Shown here piece by piece: positions 16,993 to 17,541 of a DNA stretch of 17,541 nt (position 1 is the stretch's first letter; every line of letters starts with the position of its first letter). The notes below the pieces were generated by a model that saw only the letters and a list, made by a program, of their open reading frames with translations, was not told where the DNA came from and did not search any database. A program made the translations under genes and the position numbers. The stretch is taken from contig DATDCV010000308.1 in NCBI GenBank assembly GCA_036524155.1, positions 1 through 17,541 of the forward strand, read 5' to 3'. This DNA comes from DATDCV01 sp036524155 (GTDB lineage: Bacteria > Verrucomicrobiota > Verrucomicrobiia > Limisphaerales > UBA8199).

Positions 16993-17541
16993 TCAGAGGC
17001 GGGCGACGAGGAGCTCGCGCTGGAAGATGAGTTCCTTCGGGAGGTGCGAGTAAAGCTTCATGAAAAGCTCCTCCTGCATGATGATCTCGCGGCGCCATTC
17101 CTCATGGTTGATGGCCTGCGCCTGGTCAAATTGCTCGGCATTGAAGCCGGACAGCCCGCGGAAATCGAAACTTTTTGCGCTGGGCACCCATCCCAAGGGC
17201 GATTCTTCGGCGTCCATCCGGCCGTGGCAGCGGTCGACAATCCAGGTCAGCGCGCGCATATTCTCACCAAAGCCGGGCCAGAGGTACTCGCCCTTGCTGT
17301 TCTTGCGGAACCAGTTGACGTGGAAAATGCGCGGGGGATGTTTTATCAGCCGGTGCATGTTGATCCAGTGGCGGAAATAATCCCCCATGTGATAGCCGCA
17401 GAACGGGAGCATGGCCATGGGGTCGCGGCGCACCTGCCCGACGCCGCCGACGGCAGCGGCCGTCATTTCGGAGCCCATAGTTGCGCCGAGGTAAACGCCG
17501 TGGACCCAGTTGAAGGATTGAAAGACCAGCGGCACGGTATC
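16993..17541 (-). CDS. pckG: Phosphoenolpyruvate carboxykinase (GTP), C-terminal part (cut by window edge)
   Basis: The open frame runs 182 residues from the right edge to the stop at 16993. Segments match GTP-type PEPCK: PLVFQSFNWVHGVYLGA (near the visible N-terminus), RRDPMAMLPFCGYHMGDYF, then IFHVNWFRK and LWPGFGENMRAL, the region that holds the nucleotide base in this enzyme class. It converts oxaloacetate plus GTP to phosphoenolpyruvate, the gateway step of gluconeogenesis, in the cytoplasm. The GTP and ATP forms are unrelated enough that the form is certain. The active-site half lies outside the window. It is on the same strand as the aminopeptidase but separated by the opposite-strand small-protein gene. 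Confidence 0.95.
   Translation of the reverse strand, partial: DTVPLVFQSFNWVHGVYLGATMGSEMTAAAVGGVGQVRRDPMAMLPFCGYHMGDYFRHWINMHRLIKHPPRIFHVNWFRKNSKGEYLWPGFGENMRALTWIVDRCHGRMDAEESPLGWVPSAKSFDFRGLSGFNAEQFDQAQAINHEEWRREIIMQEELFMKLYSHLPKELIFQRELLVARL

Overview
This GC-rich bacterial window carries ten complete protein genes and two genes cut by the window edges. I see no rRNA, tRNA, CRISPR array, transposase or phage gene. The gene mix is a STPK-coupled ECF sigma factor, a TPR receptor kinase, large secreted FG-GAP and glycoside hydrolase proteins, GTP-type PEPCK, and AATCC/GGCC-type heptamers between genes. It suggests a Verrucomicrobiota or Planctomycetota-related heterotroph, most likely a Pedosphaera/Limisphaera-like verrucomicrobium. 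That placement is an inference from gene style, not from a marker gene.

Layout: The left edge (1-307, minus) is the N-terminal third of a class II ketose-bisphosphate aldolase. Next on the minus strand come a secreted Trp-rich protein of unknown function (520-1302) with its own terminator, then a two-gene signalling operon. That operon is an ECF sigma factor (4711-5460) followed 38 bp later by a 1013-residue membrane Ser/Thr kinase with about eleven TPR repeats (1631-4672). From 5694 to 9613 two plus-strand genes encode secreted proteins: an FG-GAP-type beta-propeller and a GH-A-type glycoside hydrolase. They look like a small polysaccharide-processing pair.

The middle holds acetylglutamate kinase (argB, minus), divergent from a TSUP/TauE-type membrane transporter, then a full-length MsbA-like ABC exporter with an unusually long first external loop. 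After a roughly 310 bp non-coding stretch with short heptamer repeats comes a two-TM protein of unknown function (13727-14368). On the minus strand, a stand-alone ABC ATPase (15552-16589) sits directly upstream of an M29 aminopeptidase (14420-15529). A tiny secreted Cys-Pro-Met/Lys-rich protein (16695-16919, plus) ends in a strong intrinsic terminator. The right edge is the C-terminal part of GTP-dependent PEP carboxykinase.

Most of the window is ordinary chromosome. The parts most worth a second look are the sigma/kinase pair, the uncharacterised secreted proteins (520-1302 and 16695-16919), the propeller/glycoside hydrolase pair, and the ABC ATPase with no permease in view.
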